Origin: Paenarthrobacter sp. A20
GTDB lineage: Bacteria > Actinomycetota > Actinomycetes > Actinomycetales > Micrococcaceae
Direction: 5' to 3'
NCBI RefSeq assembly: GCF_024168825.1
Contig: NZ_JALJWH010000001.1
Location: 2,480,001 to 2,544,000, forward strand
DNA length: 64,000 nt
Position numbers and translations under genes: made by a program. The notes beneath the pieces are model-generated. The model saw only the letters and a program-made list of their open reading frames with translations, made no database searches and was not told the origin of the DNA. This document shows, piece by piece, positions 26,401 to 33,496 of the stretch (positions are counted from its first letter, which is position 1; every line of letters begins with the position of its first letter).

Positions 26401-26617
26401 CTACATCCTGACGCAGTCACACCCCACAAGCCAGGGCTACGGCTACGCGAGGCCCGAGATGCTGACATGGCTCAAGGAGCACGCAACACCCGTGTTCAGC
26501 GCCGAGGGACCCACCAACGGTGCCACCACGCTCTGGTTTGTGCCACCTGCCGAACTCAGCGCCGGAGCTGCCGACGGCACGGGCACGCCCTCCAAAACCT
26601 ACGAGACGGAACGGTGA
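23498..26617 (+). CDS. Fusion of Wzx-like polysaccharide flippase and GT-C (family 39/ArnT-like) glycosyltransferase
   Basis: 1039 residues, almost entirely membrane. About residues 45-500 form a 12-14 helix exporter of the Wzx/MATE-like type (AAGLVGVISYACTLLMANML early). About 530-1039 form a GT-C enzyme with the first-loop acidic pair Asp563-Glu564 in MWVDELLYVRLGE, then HPPGFFILEAGAIKLFG and FLETAAMAFVLAGFLVL, as in Pmt/ArnT-type enzymes that use polyprenyl-linked sugars outside the membrane. A single reading frame without any frameshift joins them. An 18-nt tandem duplication lies between the two halves of the GT-C part. Flipping and transfer in one polypeptide is inferred from the domains. 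Confidence 0.83.
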   Translation: MTDTLRAPDTKADATPVNLPERKPGPTPGRGPKRASPTDSGASAKVAENSGFLSVAAGLVGVISYACTLLMANMLGTADYTQFAAGAMLLGVVGIVASALVPLPLSHFVAVHPAGSVGRRDGMAFSVFVSFIAGIVAAVTTGALTLAFATPALAAAVALGSLAIFLMAAPSGWLQGELRFKWYALTTIGEVLLRLVFSLLVVVLAWGAVGAILGFAVGALALVVVPWSFYRDLQWRPGVLRQRWRWAETTDIASVLCVVSVLVGVDVVVVAFLDEGSAAAGFQALATIAKGPVYVAAGTALVAFPLLRRRGANVRQVLAAAFASFSQLAVVAFAIIATAPHVFAGVIIPEKYHGSLELLPWLAAAGLGYAVLTVLATILLALRAYRRCQTGLACACLLVVAGLWVGWHLAAVSGLAMGSAIGAVLAALVMTLISRPVLTDIGPVKGAGRFMGGAAALLLVLAVASQLQPFAWLVLATISGLAVLAHQRGLLPRTLGIGPFRRRFGARSRAGRRSAAQEPFSSVLAATMVRVVSSPAAIFVAVSAAAFGVRAFGLERGFEMWVDELLYVRLGESLTTGQVPTLPDGPFFLHPPGFFILEAGAIKLFGISGDIVEVVLQLRWLNAALGAVTVGLGFLLVRRLASTTAAWLTAVVLAFEPFILRNNSHAFLETAAMAFVLAGFLVLTGPRQAAGKLPGILRLPGILRLVGAGLLLGYAVLCKDFFVICTVGPVVVAVIWKRTLPWRQAAVVIPAAAVPYATYLAVAASQAHLPDWIDAKTSGLLRASGLEKSTGFTAEGSPDIVTRLVEQSGHFGTSYLLLALCPLAGAMLCFSHRADRRLIGLAGLALGAAGAYSAAFGTFEEQYGYGVMIAGVLCSVLVVVELRERWVRGRTFLAVASLCFVALTVVLGVRTALTVDNGFVQVKEWVKTNLPQEARVSVTNSTGEFAFADDPRFGVWPSAPLMQGAGASYILTQSHPTSQGYGYARPEMLTWLKEHATPVFSAEGPTNGATTLWFVPPAELSAGAADGTGTPSKTYETER
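25574..25609 (+). repeat. In-frame 18-nt tandem duplication inside the flippase-GT fusion gene
   Basis: CTGCCCGGTATCCTGCGG at 25574-25591 is repeated exactly at 25592-25609, encoding LPGILRLPGILR in a loop between hydrophobic segments. Confidence 0.9.
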
Positions 26618-26621
26618 ACCC

Positions 26622-27773
26622 ATGAGAATCCTGCATCTGGGTTTTGAGGATCCCCGCATGCCCGGCGCCGGTGGGGGATCGGTGAGGACCCATGAGATCA
26701 ATCGCCGCCTCGCAGCCGACGGGTTCCGGATCACCGTGCTGACTACACGCTATCCGGGGTGGCGGGAGCGGGTTCAAGACGGGGTGCACTACGTACCGAT
26801 CGGCTTCGGGCAGGGCAGCACGCGTATGACCCGCCTGCTGGGGTATGTTGTCCGCCTGCCGTTCGAAGCCCGCAAACGTCGCGCCGCCGCCGACCTTGTG
26901 GTGGAGGACTTCTTCGCTCCGTTCTCCACCATGGCCGCCCGGCTGTGGACCAAAAGGCCCACCATTGGCGTGGTTCAGTGGCTGCACGCCCGTGAGAAAG
27001 CGCGGCAATACAGGCTTCCTTTGCACTGGTTGGAACGGTTCGGAGTCAGGCGTCATCGGCGGTGCATCGCCGTCTCGCAGGGAATTTCGGACCGGCTGAC
27101 CGCCCTGAACCCGGACATCCACGTGGACGTGATCGGAAACGGCGTGGACCCTGCCGCCTGGAAACCTGTGCCAACGGTTGGCCAGGACATTCTTTGCCTT
27201 GGCCGGCTGGAGTTCACCGGCAAGGGCCTGGACCTGCTGCTGGCGGCCTGGGCACAATGCTGCCGACGAATCGACGGAAAGCTGTTGATTGCAGGGACCG
27301 GCCCCGACGAGGCGACACTGCGCGCAGCCATTGCGAACGCCGGACTTGCGGACCGTGTGGAGCTCCTTGGCTGGCTGTCCGGAGATGCCAAGTTCCAGGC
27401 CTTGAGCCGTGCACGACTGGTGGTGTGCCCGTCCCGGCAGGAGACCTTCGGCTTGGTGGCCATCGAAGCGCTGGCCACCGGCACGCCGGTCATCGCCTTC
27501 GATATTCCTTGCCTTCGGGAGATTGTCCCGAACGGTGCGGGCTGGCTGGTGGACGCGTTCGACGTCGGCGCCCTCGCCCGGGAGCTCGAGGCGCGGTACT
27601 CCCAATCCGGCCTGGAGTCCGTCGGTGCGCAGGGCCGGGCCTTCGCGGCCGGCTACAACTGGGACCGTTTGGCAACGCTGCAGGGTGCGGCATACCGTGC
27701 CGCGATATCTGAGCCCGCTGCTTTTGAAGCCCAGGTTGAAGGCCCCGCGGCGCTACCGCACATCGTCCGTTAG
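26622..27773 (+). CDS. Family 4 (GT-B) glycosyltransferase
   Basis: 383 residues. MRILHLGFEDPRMPGAGGGS is a typical GT4 opening with the glycine-rich acceptor loop. The donor half has LCLGRLEFTGKGLDLLLAAW and the EX7E motif in SRQETFGLVAIEALATGTPV. ATG 26622 is chosen 5 bp after the fusion gene's stop; the frame is open further upstream but the residues there do not resemble a glycosyltransferase. It adds another sugar-transfer step to the cluster. Confidence 0.9.
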   Translation: MRILHLGFEDPRMPGAGGGSVRTHEINRRLAADGFRITVLTTRYPGWRERVQDGVHYVPIGFGQGSTRMTRLLGYVVRLPFEARKRRAAADLVVEDFFAPFSTMAARLWTKRPTIGVVQWLHAREKARQYRLPLHWLERFGVRRHRRCIAVSQGISDRLTALNPDIHVDVIGNGVDPAAWKPVPTVGQDILCLGRLEFTGKGLDLLLAAWAQCCRRIDGKLLIAGTGPDEATLRAAIANAGLADRVELLGWLSGDAKFQALSRARLVVCPSRQETFGLVAIEALATGTPVIAFDIPCLREIVPNGAGWLVDAFDVGALARELEARYSQSGLESVGAQGRAFAAGYNWDRLATLQGAAYRAAISEPAAFEAQVEGPAALPHIVR

Positions 27774-27785
27774 GAAGGTACCGTC

Positions 27786-28577
27786 TTGCCCCAGCAATCC
27801 AGAATCGATCGATCCTTGTCAGGCGATGCGCCGTGGCTTTTCCTTTCGCCGCACCTGGACGACGCCGTCCTGTCCTGCGGTGCGCTGATGGAGGCCCAGG
27901 CCCAAGGCCGCGAAGTGATTGTGGCAACCTTGTTCACTGAAGCGTCGCCGGGGCCGCACACACGGGCCGCGAAGTCCTTCATGAACCAATGCGCGGTCAA
28001 GAATGCCGGGCATTTGTTTGCCGCCCGTCAAGCCGAAGACAGGGCAGTGTTGGAAGACATGGGCGTCCGATCGATCCACATGGGAGCCGTGGACGCTTTG
28101 TTCCGCCGACGCCGGGCCCTCCGGTTTGGCAGCAGTGCTTGGGACAGGCTTCTCCCGGAAATGACGCACCGATATCCCACGTACAGGTTCGACATCGCGC
28201 TGGGACGGATCGCGAGGGGAGACCAGGAGCTCATCGGCCAACTCCGCACCGATGTGGCTGGGTTGATGGGGCTGACCGGGGCCGAGCTGCTGTTCTGCCC
28301 TGTGGGAGTAGGGAAGCACGTGGACCACCTCATCACCCGGGAAGCCGGCATGGCCCATCCGGAGAACCTGGTGCTGTACTCGGATTTCCCTTACGACCTC
28401 GAGGCCGAACCGGATGCACGGCGCTTGGCACAACTGGGCTACGTCCCGTGGAGCTGGGATCAGGGCCTTGCCAATAAGCCGCCCAGGATCCGGCAATACG
28501 GCACCCAGGCGGATGCACTTTTTCCCACTGGCGAGGTTCCGGTAAAGGCGGAGACCTACTTCGTCCCGGCTTTTTGA
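27786..28577 (+). CDS. PIG-L family (LmbE-like) zinc-dependent deacetylase
   Basis: 263 residues. The zinc and catalytic site of the family is clear: FLSPHLDDAVLSCGAL (His23, Asp25, Asp26) and the distal HVDH in GKHVDHLITR. The start is TTG 27786 with AGGAAGG seven bases before it. Family members remove N-acetyl groups from GlcNAc-containing lipids, thiols or antibiotics. In this operon the likely substrate is an N-acetyl sugar of the glycan or its lipid carrier, which is inference. Confidence 0.88.
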   Translation: MPQQSRIDRSLSGDAPWLFLSPHLDDAVLSCGALMEAQAQGREVIVATLFTEASPGPHTRAAKSFMNQCAVKNAGHLFAARQAEDRAVLEDMGVRSIHMGAVDALFRRRRALRFGSSAWDRLLPEMTHRYPTYRFDIALGRIARGDQELIGQLRTDVAGLMGLTGAELLFCPVGVGKHVDHLITREAGMAHPENLVLYSDFPYDLEAEPDARRLAQLGYVPWSWDQGLANKPPRIRQYGTQADALFPTGEVPVKAETYFVPAF

Positions 28578-28599
28578 GTAGCTGACAGGCCGGCTGTGG

Positions 28600-29703
28600 T
28601 CAGCAACCTTCGCGGTTGTTCGACACAACATTGCCGGGAGCATCGCCAAGCTTCATGGCCCCGCTCTGGCAGAAGACGTTGTCCGTCACCGTGATATTCC
28701 TCAGGTCCCCTTGGAAATCCAGCCACGGTCCTGGCGTATCAACGACGGAGTTGTTCTTGACCACGATGTCATGAACAGCGGCGTTGCCGTCGTAGTAGCC
28801 GATCTTGACGCCGTTGGGGGATTCCCAGAAGCGGTTGTTCTCCACCGTGATGTTGTAGATCTCGTGCTTTCCCACCGCCAACTGCATTCCAGAACCGTGC
28901 GATCCGCCGCGGACCTTGTTATTCCGGTAGGTGACGTCGTAGACCGAGGCTCCAATGGTTTGCGCCACGAGGCCGTCGTCGCCGTCGTCTCCCTGGCGTT
29001 GATCGACAGTATTGCCTTCCACTATGCCGCCGTGTGAATCGGTGATGTGGATGCCGTCCAATTGATCGTATGTGCCGCTGCTGGTCACCAGCGTGTCATT
29101 GTTGCGGATGCAGAAGTTGCTGCTGGCGACCACCGCGATGGAGTAGGTAAAGGGGTTCCGGGTCCGGACATCTTCCACCAACGCATTGGTGGTGTGACGC
29201 ACGTCCACCAGGTATTCAGTGAGCCGTTCCGAGGTGTTGCCGTCCAATTCCCCGCCGCTTTGATCTGCAGTGAGGTGGGAGATGGTGACGTTCTGCGCCC
29301 CGTTGGTGGTGATGAGCGGGTGCCCGCCGAAGGGTCCTTTGGTTTTCAGGAACCCCGGCCCCGCTTTCAGCACTGTGGCTTGCCCCGTACCCTTGAGGGC
29401 CACGTTGCTCTTGATGACCAGCGGACGCCCCAGCGTGAACGTTCCCTCAGGCAGTTCTACGATGCCGCCACCGTCCTTGGATGCGGCGTCGATGAGTTGC
29501 TGGAGGGACTTGGAGGTGTCCTCCGGGTCCAGGTAGCCGTTGACTGTGAACTTCTCGACGTGGGTGGCTTGGCTGCCCGGAGCGCTGCAGTAGGACGGGT
29601 TAGGGTCGACGGCGCCGGGTTTCGCCGCGACGACGGCCACGCCGAGGCCTGCCGCGGCCAATGCCACTACCAGCAAGGCAACCTTGGGGACCGCTGATTT
29701 CAT
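28600..29703 (-). CDS. Secreted right-handed parallel beta-helix protein (pectate-lyase-like fold)
   Basis: 367 residues. An N-terminal signal/anchor (VALLVVALAAAGLGVAVVAA) is followed by about eight beta-helix coils rich in NNxV/ITVxxN patterns, such as IYNITVENNRFWES, HDIVVKNNSVVD and NITVTDNVFC. An N-terminal GGGIVELPEGTFTL segment is typical of the polysaccharide lyase/epimerase superfamily. No catalytic set can be assigned by eye. It is convergent to the glycan cluster and 22 bp from it, so a role in modifying or trimming that glycan is plausible. Confidence 0.8.
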   Translation of the reverse strand: MKSAVPKVALLVVALAAAGLGVAVVAAKPGAVDPNPSYCSAPGSQATHVEKFTVNGYLDPEDTSKSLQQLIDAASKDGGGIVELPEGTFTLGRPLVIKSNVALKGTGQATVLKAGPGFLKTKGPFGGHPLITTNGAQNVTISHLTADQSGGELDGNTSERLTEYLVDVRHTTNALVEDVRTRNPFTYSIAVVASSNFCIRNNDTLVTSSGTYDQLDGIHITDSHGGIVEGNTVDQRQGDDGDDGLVAQTIGASVYDVTYRNNKVRGGSHGSGMQLAVGKHEIYNITVENNRFWESPNGVKIGYYDGNAAVHDIVVKNNSVVDTPGPWLDFQGDLRNITVTDNVFCQSGAMKLGDAPGNVVSNNREGC

Positions 29704-29732
29704 GGCAACACCCTATCCTGCGCGGGTTTCCG

Positions 29733-29759
29733 GCGGGTTAAGCGGGTTAGAGCGGGTTA
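29733..29759. repeat. Three short GCGGGTTA repeats upstream of the beta-helix gene
   Basis: GCGGGTTA at 29733-29740, 29742-29749 and 29752-29759, spaced 9-10 bp (about one helical turn), 30-56 bp upstream of the beta-helix start. The spacing would suit an operator or activator site. Confidence 0.5.
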
Positions 29760-29762
29760 AAA

Positions 29763-29796
29763 GGAAACGGCCCAGGCAGCAGCCTGAACCGTTTCC
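29763..29796 (-). terminator. Rho-independent terminator of the deoC-side minus-strand transcript
   Basis: On the minus strand GGAAACGG pairs with CCGTTTCC, with an inner CAGGC/GCCTG stem, followed by TTTT. It lies 16 bp after the stop of the small membrane gene. Confidence 0.85.
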
Positions 29797-29811
29797 CGAC
29801 ATGTGAAGGAT

Positions 29812-30039
29812 TTAGCTTTCGCCCGCGGAATCAGAGCGGCCAAGAATGGTCTGCGGGATCCAGAAAGCCAGAGCGAACAGGCCCAGGCAGACGGCCATCG
29901 GCCACGGGTTCTCGAGGCTCAGGAAGGACAGCGAGTAGATGGCGCCCAGGAAGAGCACGAACATGACCACGAACAGCACAATGCTTGTGCCCAGGTTGTT
30001 CTCACGTTCAATGGGGGCGCTTGTTGCGTTCTTGGACAT
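29812..30039 (-). CDS. Small two-helix membrane protein, function unknown
   Basis: 75 residues with two hydrophobic segments (SIVLFVVMFVLFLGAIYSLS and PWPMAVCLGLFALAFWIPQ) between polar ends. A strong GAGGAGG ribosome site precedes the ATG. It lies 53 bp after deoC on the same strand and ends at a good terminator, so it is likely the last gene of the deoC transcript. I do not recognise the family. Confidence 0.75.
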   Translation of the reverse strand: MSKNATSAPIERENNLGTSIVLFVVMFVLFLGAIYSLSFLSLENPWPMAVCLGLFALAFWIPQTILGRSDSAGES

Positions 30040-30092
30040 TCGTTCCTCCTCGGCCCCGCGGGGCTCAAAAATCTCTGGCGGTTGCGGAAGCC

Positions 30093-30785
30093 TCAGTAGG
30101 CAGATGAACCTTGTTCACCCTTGACGATGGCAATTCCGGAACTCGCTCCGATACGTGTTGCACCAGCAGCAATCATAGCCTGTGCATCGGCGAGGGAACG
30201 CACTCCACCGGAGGCCTTGACGCCCAAGTCCGGTCCAACGGTCTTGCGCATCAACGCAACGTCTTCTGCTGTGGCGCCGCCGCCGTTGAATCCGGTGGAC
30301 GTCTTTACGAAGTCCGCCCCTGCCTCCACGGCTGCTTGGCACGCGATGACCTTCTGCTCATCGTTCAACATTGACGTCTCGATGATGACCTTCAGGATGG
30401 CTTCACCGGCGTGGACTGTCTCGGCCACGGCCTTGATGTCATCCACCAGCGCACCCTTGTCGTTGGCGCGGGCGGAGGCCATGTTGATGACCATGTCGAT
30501 CTCGTCCGCTCCATCAAGCACGGCTCCGCGTGCTTCGAAGGACTTGACGTCGCTGGGCGTGGCACCCAGGGGGAAGCCGATCACCGAGCACGTCAGCACA
30601 CCGGAACCTTTGAGGGCCTTGGTGACGGTTTTGACCCAGACCGGGTTCACGCACACTGATTTGAACTGGTATTCGATGGCTTCGGCGCACACCTTGAGGA
30701 CGTCGGCCTCGCTGGCCTCCGGCTTCAACAGGGTGTGGTCGATGTAGGAGGCGATGTTCGCAGGGGCGACGGCTTGGTTGCTCAT
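30093..30785 (-). CDS. deoC: Deoxyribose-phosphate aldolase
   Basis: Class I aldolase that splits 2-deoxyribose 5-phosphate to glyceraldehyde 3-phosphate and acetaldehyde in deoxynucleoside catabolism. About 230 residues. Visible motifs: [12 protein letters not shown] near the N-terminus, [26 protein letters not shown], and the Schiff-base lysine in [13 protein letters not shown]. The start is set at ATG 30785 with GGAAGGA upstream; the frame stays open further but without family similarity. A purine nucleoside phosphorylase elsewhere in the window belongs to the same salvage pathway. Confidence 0.95.
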   Translation of the reverse strand: MSNQAVAPANIASYIDHTLLKPEASEADVLKVCAEAIEYQFKSVCVNPVWVKTVTKALKGSGVLTCSVIGFPLGATPSDVKSFEARGAVLDGADEIDMVINMASARANDKGALVDDIKAVAETVHAGEAILKVIIETSMLNDEQKVIACQAAVEAGADFVKTSTGFNGGGATAEDVALMRKTVGPDLGVKASGGVRSLADAQAMIAAGATRIGASSGIAIVKGEQGSSAY

Positions 30786-30911
30786 GGGATCCTTCCGTGC
30801 TGGGCGTGGCCGGCCCGGTGGCCGCAGGGTTGTCACTGCCCGTCAAAGGACCATCTTGCCACATGGCCTGAGGGCTTTTGGGGTTTGTCCACATAGGCAA
30901 AGTCAGGCCTG

Positions 30912-32441
30912 ATGATGGTCCGGGATGGCTGGAAGAGTTGGGGTATGGAGCGGATTTGGAGGGGGCAGGCGGCCACTGCGGCTACTGCAGCGACTGCGGC
31001 GGTAGGGGATGTTTTGGCGGCCCTGCGTTCCGTCCACCTTGGTGTCGGTAGCCGTGGGTTGATCGACCAGATCCGCGGGCTGGAAGAGCTGAAGTCCGCC
31101 GTCGTGGGGTTGCAGGCCCGTGCCGCGGTGGCCTTTGACCTGGCCCAACGGCAGGAGCAGGCCGCGGTGGGTGTGCCCGCGTCCGAACGGGGCCACGGTG
31201 TCGGGGCGCAGATCGCGTTGGCCCGGCGGGAATCCCCGAACCGGGGCTCACGACTCCTGGGCATGGCGAAGGCGCTGGTGACGGAGATGCCGCACACCAT
31301 GGCGGCGCTGGAATCGGGCCAGTTGAATGAATGGCGGGCCACGCTGCTGGTCAAGGAAACAGCATGCCTGTCTGCGGAGGACCGGTGCGCCGTGGACGAG
31401 GAACTCTCCGCAGATACCGGCACGTTCGAGGGGAAGGGCGACCGGGCGGTCATCGCCGCGGCGAAGGCTGCCGCCTACCGGCGTGATCCGCGTTCCGTTG
31501 CCCAACGCGCCGCCCACGCTTCCACCGAACGGACCGTGACCCTGCGCCCGGCGCCGGACACCATGACCTACCTGACCGCCCTCCTGCCAGTGGCTCAAGG
31601 TGTGGCGGCGTACGCCGCTCTGACCCGGGCTGCTGACTCTGCCCGTTCGGCCGGGGACCCCCGGATCCGGGGCCAGGTCATGGCAGACACCCTCGTCGAG
31701 CGCATCACCGGCAGGCGCGGCGGGATCAGCGGAATCGACCTGCAGCTCGTCATGACCGATCGAACCCTCTTTCAGGGCGACAGCGAACCTGCCCGGCTCC
31801 AGGGATACGGAGTTGTGCCTGCAGAATGGGCCAGGGCACTGGTTGGCGCCGGAAGCGGGGCCCTGTCCGAGCAGGCCCCGGCACCAAGGCAGGAGCCGGC
31901 GCCAACGCGGGACGACGAGCTAACCGTGTGGCTCCGCCGGCTCTACACCGCGCCGGCCACAGGCGAACTTCTGACCATGGACTCCAGAGCGAGGCTCTTC
32001 CCGCCACGACTCAGGCGTTTCATCGAAACCCGTGATGACACCTGCCGCACCCCCTATTGCGACGCGCCCATCCGGCATATCGATCACGTGGTCCCTTGGC
32101 ATTCCGGCGGGACCACCACGCTGGCCAACGGGGCCGGACTCTGCGAGGCCTGCAACCACACCAAAGAAGACCCCGGCTGGAGCGCCAACACCATGCCCGG
32201 CGACAGACACACCCTGGAAACCACCACACCCACGGGACACAGCTACCGGTCGAAAGCCCCAGCCTTGCCGGGTTATAGACAGGGCTCTCGCACGTCCGCG
32301 GTGACAACTCCGGGGGTGATAGCGGAACCGTCGGCGACTCCAACAGGTTCGAGCATTACGCCCCCGGAGAGTTCACCGCAATCCCGCCGGGTTGGCCGTA
32401 GGGTGCGGTACCGGGACAAGTCGCCCGCGGTGGTTCGGTGA
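30912..32441 (+). CDS. DUF222/13E12-type HNH endonuclease domain protein
   Basis: 509 residues (or about 498 if ATG 30945 is used). A long helical DUF222 region with VGLQARAAVAFDLAQRQEQA and ESGQLNEWRATLLVKETACL leads to a C-terminal HNH site: TCRTPYCDAPIRHIDHVVPW, then LCEACNHTKE. The tail TTTPTGHSYRSKAPALPGYR is typical. These 13E12-type genes are multicopy in Arthrobacter, Mycobacterium and relatives. Their function is not settled and they are often linked to mobile DNA. It diverges from deoC. Confidence 0.88.
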   Translation: MMVRDGWKSWGMERIWRGQAATAATAATAAVGDVLAALRSVHLGVGSRGLIDQIRGLEELKSAVVGLQARAAVAFDLAQRQEQAAVGVPASERGHGVGAQIALARRESPNRGSRLLGMAKALVTEMPHTMAALESGQLNEWRATLLVKETACLSAEDRCAVDEELSADTGTFEGKGDRAVIAAAKAAAYRRDPRSVAQRAAHASTERTVTLRPAPDTMTYLTALLPVAQGVAAYAALTRAADSARSAGDPRIRGQVMADTLVERITGRRGGISGIDLQLVMTDRTLFQGDSEPARLQGYGVVPAEWARALVGAGSGALSEQAPAPRQEPAPTRDDELTVWLRRLYTAPATGELLTMDSRARLFPPRLRRFIETRDDTCRTPYCDAPIRHIDHVVPWHSGGTTTLANGAGLCEACNHTKEDPGWSANTMPGDRHTLETTTPTGHSYRSKAPALPGYRQGSRTSAVTTPGVIAEPSATPTGSSITPPESSPQSRRVGRRVRYRDKSPAVVR

Positions 32442-32467
32442 GGAAAGGGACTTCCAGCCGAGAAGGA

Positions 32468-33340
32468 TCATGCTGCAAGGGGCGCTTGCAGATCCGCGAA
32501 GCCCGGCGAACCCAAGAGCATGCCCGAAGCGCACAGCATCGCCGAAGACTCGGCGGAGAGAAGCAAACCAAGGCGAAGGCCGTCGCAGGACGCGGCGTCG
32601 CCGATCGCCCAGATACCCGGAACGGAGGTGGCGAGGTCGCGCCCCACTGCAATGCCGCCGTCGGACGCTACCAGGAGGCCGGCGCTCTCGGCGAGATCGT
32701 TGCGTGCAGTGCGCTCCTCGGCGATGACTACGAGGTCTCCGTTCATGCTGCTGCCATCCTCGAAGAGGATGCCGGTTGCCGGGAGCGGGGAGCCAGCAGC
32801 AGACGCTACGACGGCGGCAGGGCGGAGGGTGGTGCGGACGGGACGGACCCCGCGTGCCCGCAGCACGGCCTCAGCCTGGCCAGCAGCAGGTCCGTTGCCT
32901 ACGAGGATCCCCAAGGGGCGTCGGCCGACGATCCGGGTGACGTCCTTGACTGCTTCGCCGATGTTTGCGGCGTCGTCGATGGTGGAGTAGCTCAGGCTGG
33001 ATTCGGCGCCCGCCACCGGGGGCAGGACCGGGGCGGAGCCTGTTGCGATGACCAGCTGGTCGTAAGCGAACTCCATGCCGTCCACAGTGGTGACAATCTT
33101 TGAGTCGGCGTCGATGAAGCTGGCCGGCTGGCCGAAGCGGACCGAGACCTGGGGGAGTTCAGCGAGTTCAAGCAGGGCGTCCGGGCACTCGTCACGGTTG
33201 CTGAGCACGGTGATGGTTCCGTCGAACGCGCGTTGCCGGGAGTCGGACCTTCCGGCAAGTCGCCGCACCAAAGCCTGGGCGGCGGGGCCTGCGCCTGCGA
33301 TGACGATGTGGAGGGAAGGTGCGGACGGGGTGGCGGACAT
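32468..33340 (-). CDS. Short FAD/NAD-dependent pyridine-nucleotide reductase, NirB N-terminal-like
   Basis: 290 residues. FAD loop HIVIAGAGPAAQALVRRLAG, second GD-type site VPGIWAIGDAAS, and an NAD-loop region LGILVGNGPAAGQAEAVLRA. It resembles the N-terminal reductase half of NirB but is shorter than usual (about 380-400 residues), partly because the region after the first FAD loop is compressed (TVLSNRDECPDALLELAELP). The electron acceptor is unknown. It is convergent with the HNH gene; 156 bp separate its start from the patatin stop. Confidence 0.75.
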   Translation of the reverse strand: MSATPSAPSLHIVIAGAGPAAQALVRRLAGRSDSRQRAFDGTITVLSNRDECPDALLELAELPQVSVRFGQPASFIDADSKIVTTVDGMEFAYDQLVIATGSAPVLPPVAGAESSLSYSTIDDAANIGEAVKDVTRIVGRRPLGILVGNGPAAGQAEAVLRARGVRPVRTTLRPAAVVASAAGSPLPATGILFEDGSSMNGDLVVIAEERTARNDLAESAGLLVASDGGIAVGRDLATSVPGIWAIGDAASCDGLRLGLLLSAESSAMLCASGMLLGSPGFADLQAPLAA

Positions 33341-33496
33341 GTTTGGCCCTTTCGCTCATATGACCTGCTGTTGATCATCAGCGTATTCGGCCGGTTTTTC
33401 GCGGGTGTTTCCCCGCTGTTGCCATCTTTGGCGTATCCGTAGCGTGGTGTTTACCAGCCGGTAATAACGTGCGTCACATTCGGCCGCCCATGACCC

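Noticed and set aside
30912..32441. HNH protein as part of a restriction or defence system
   Set aside because: DUF222/13E12 proteins are common multicopy genes in these genomes, and no methylase, helicase or toxin partner is adjacent.
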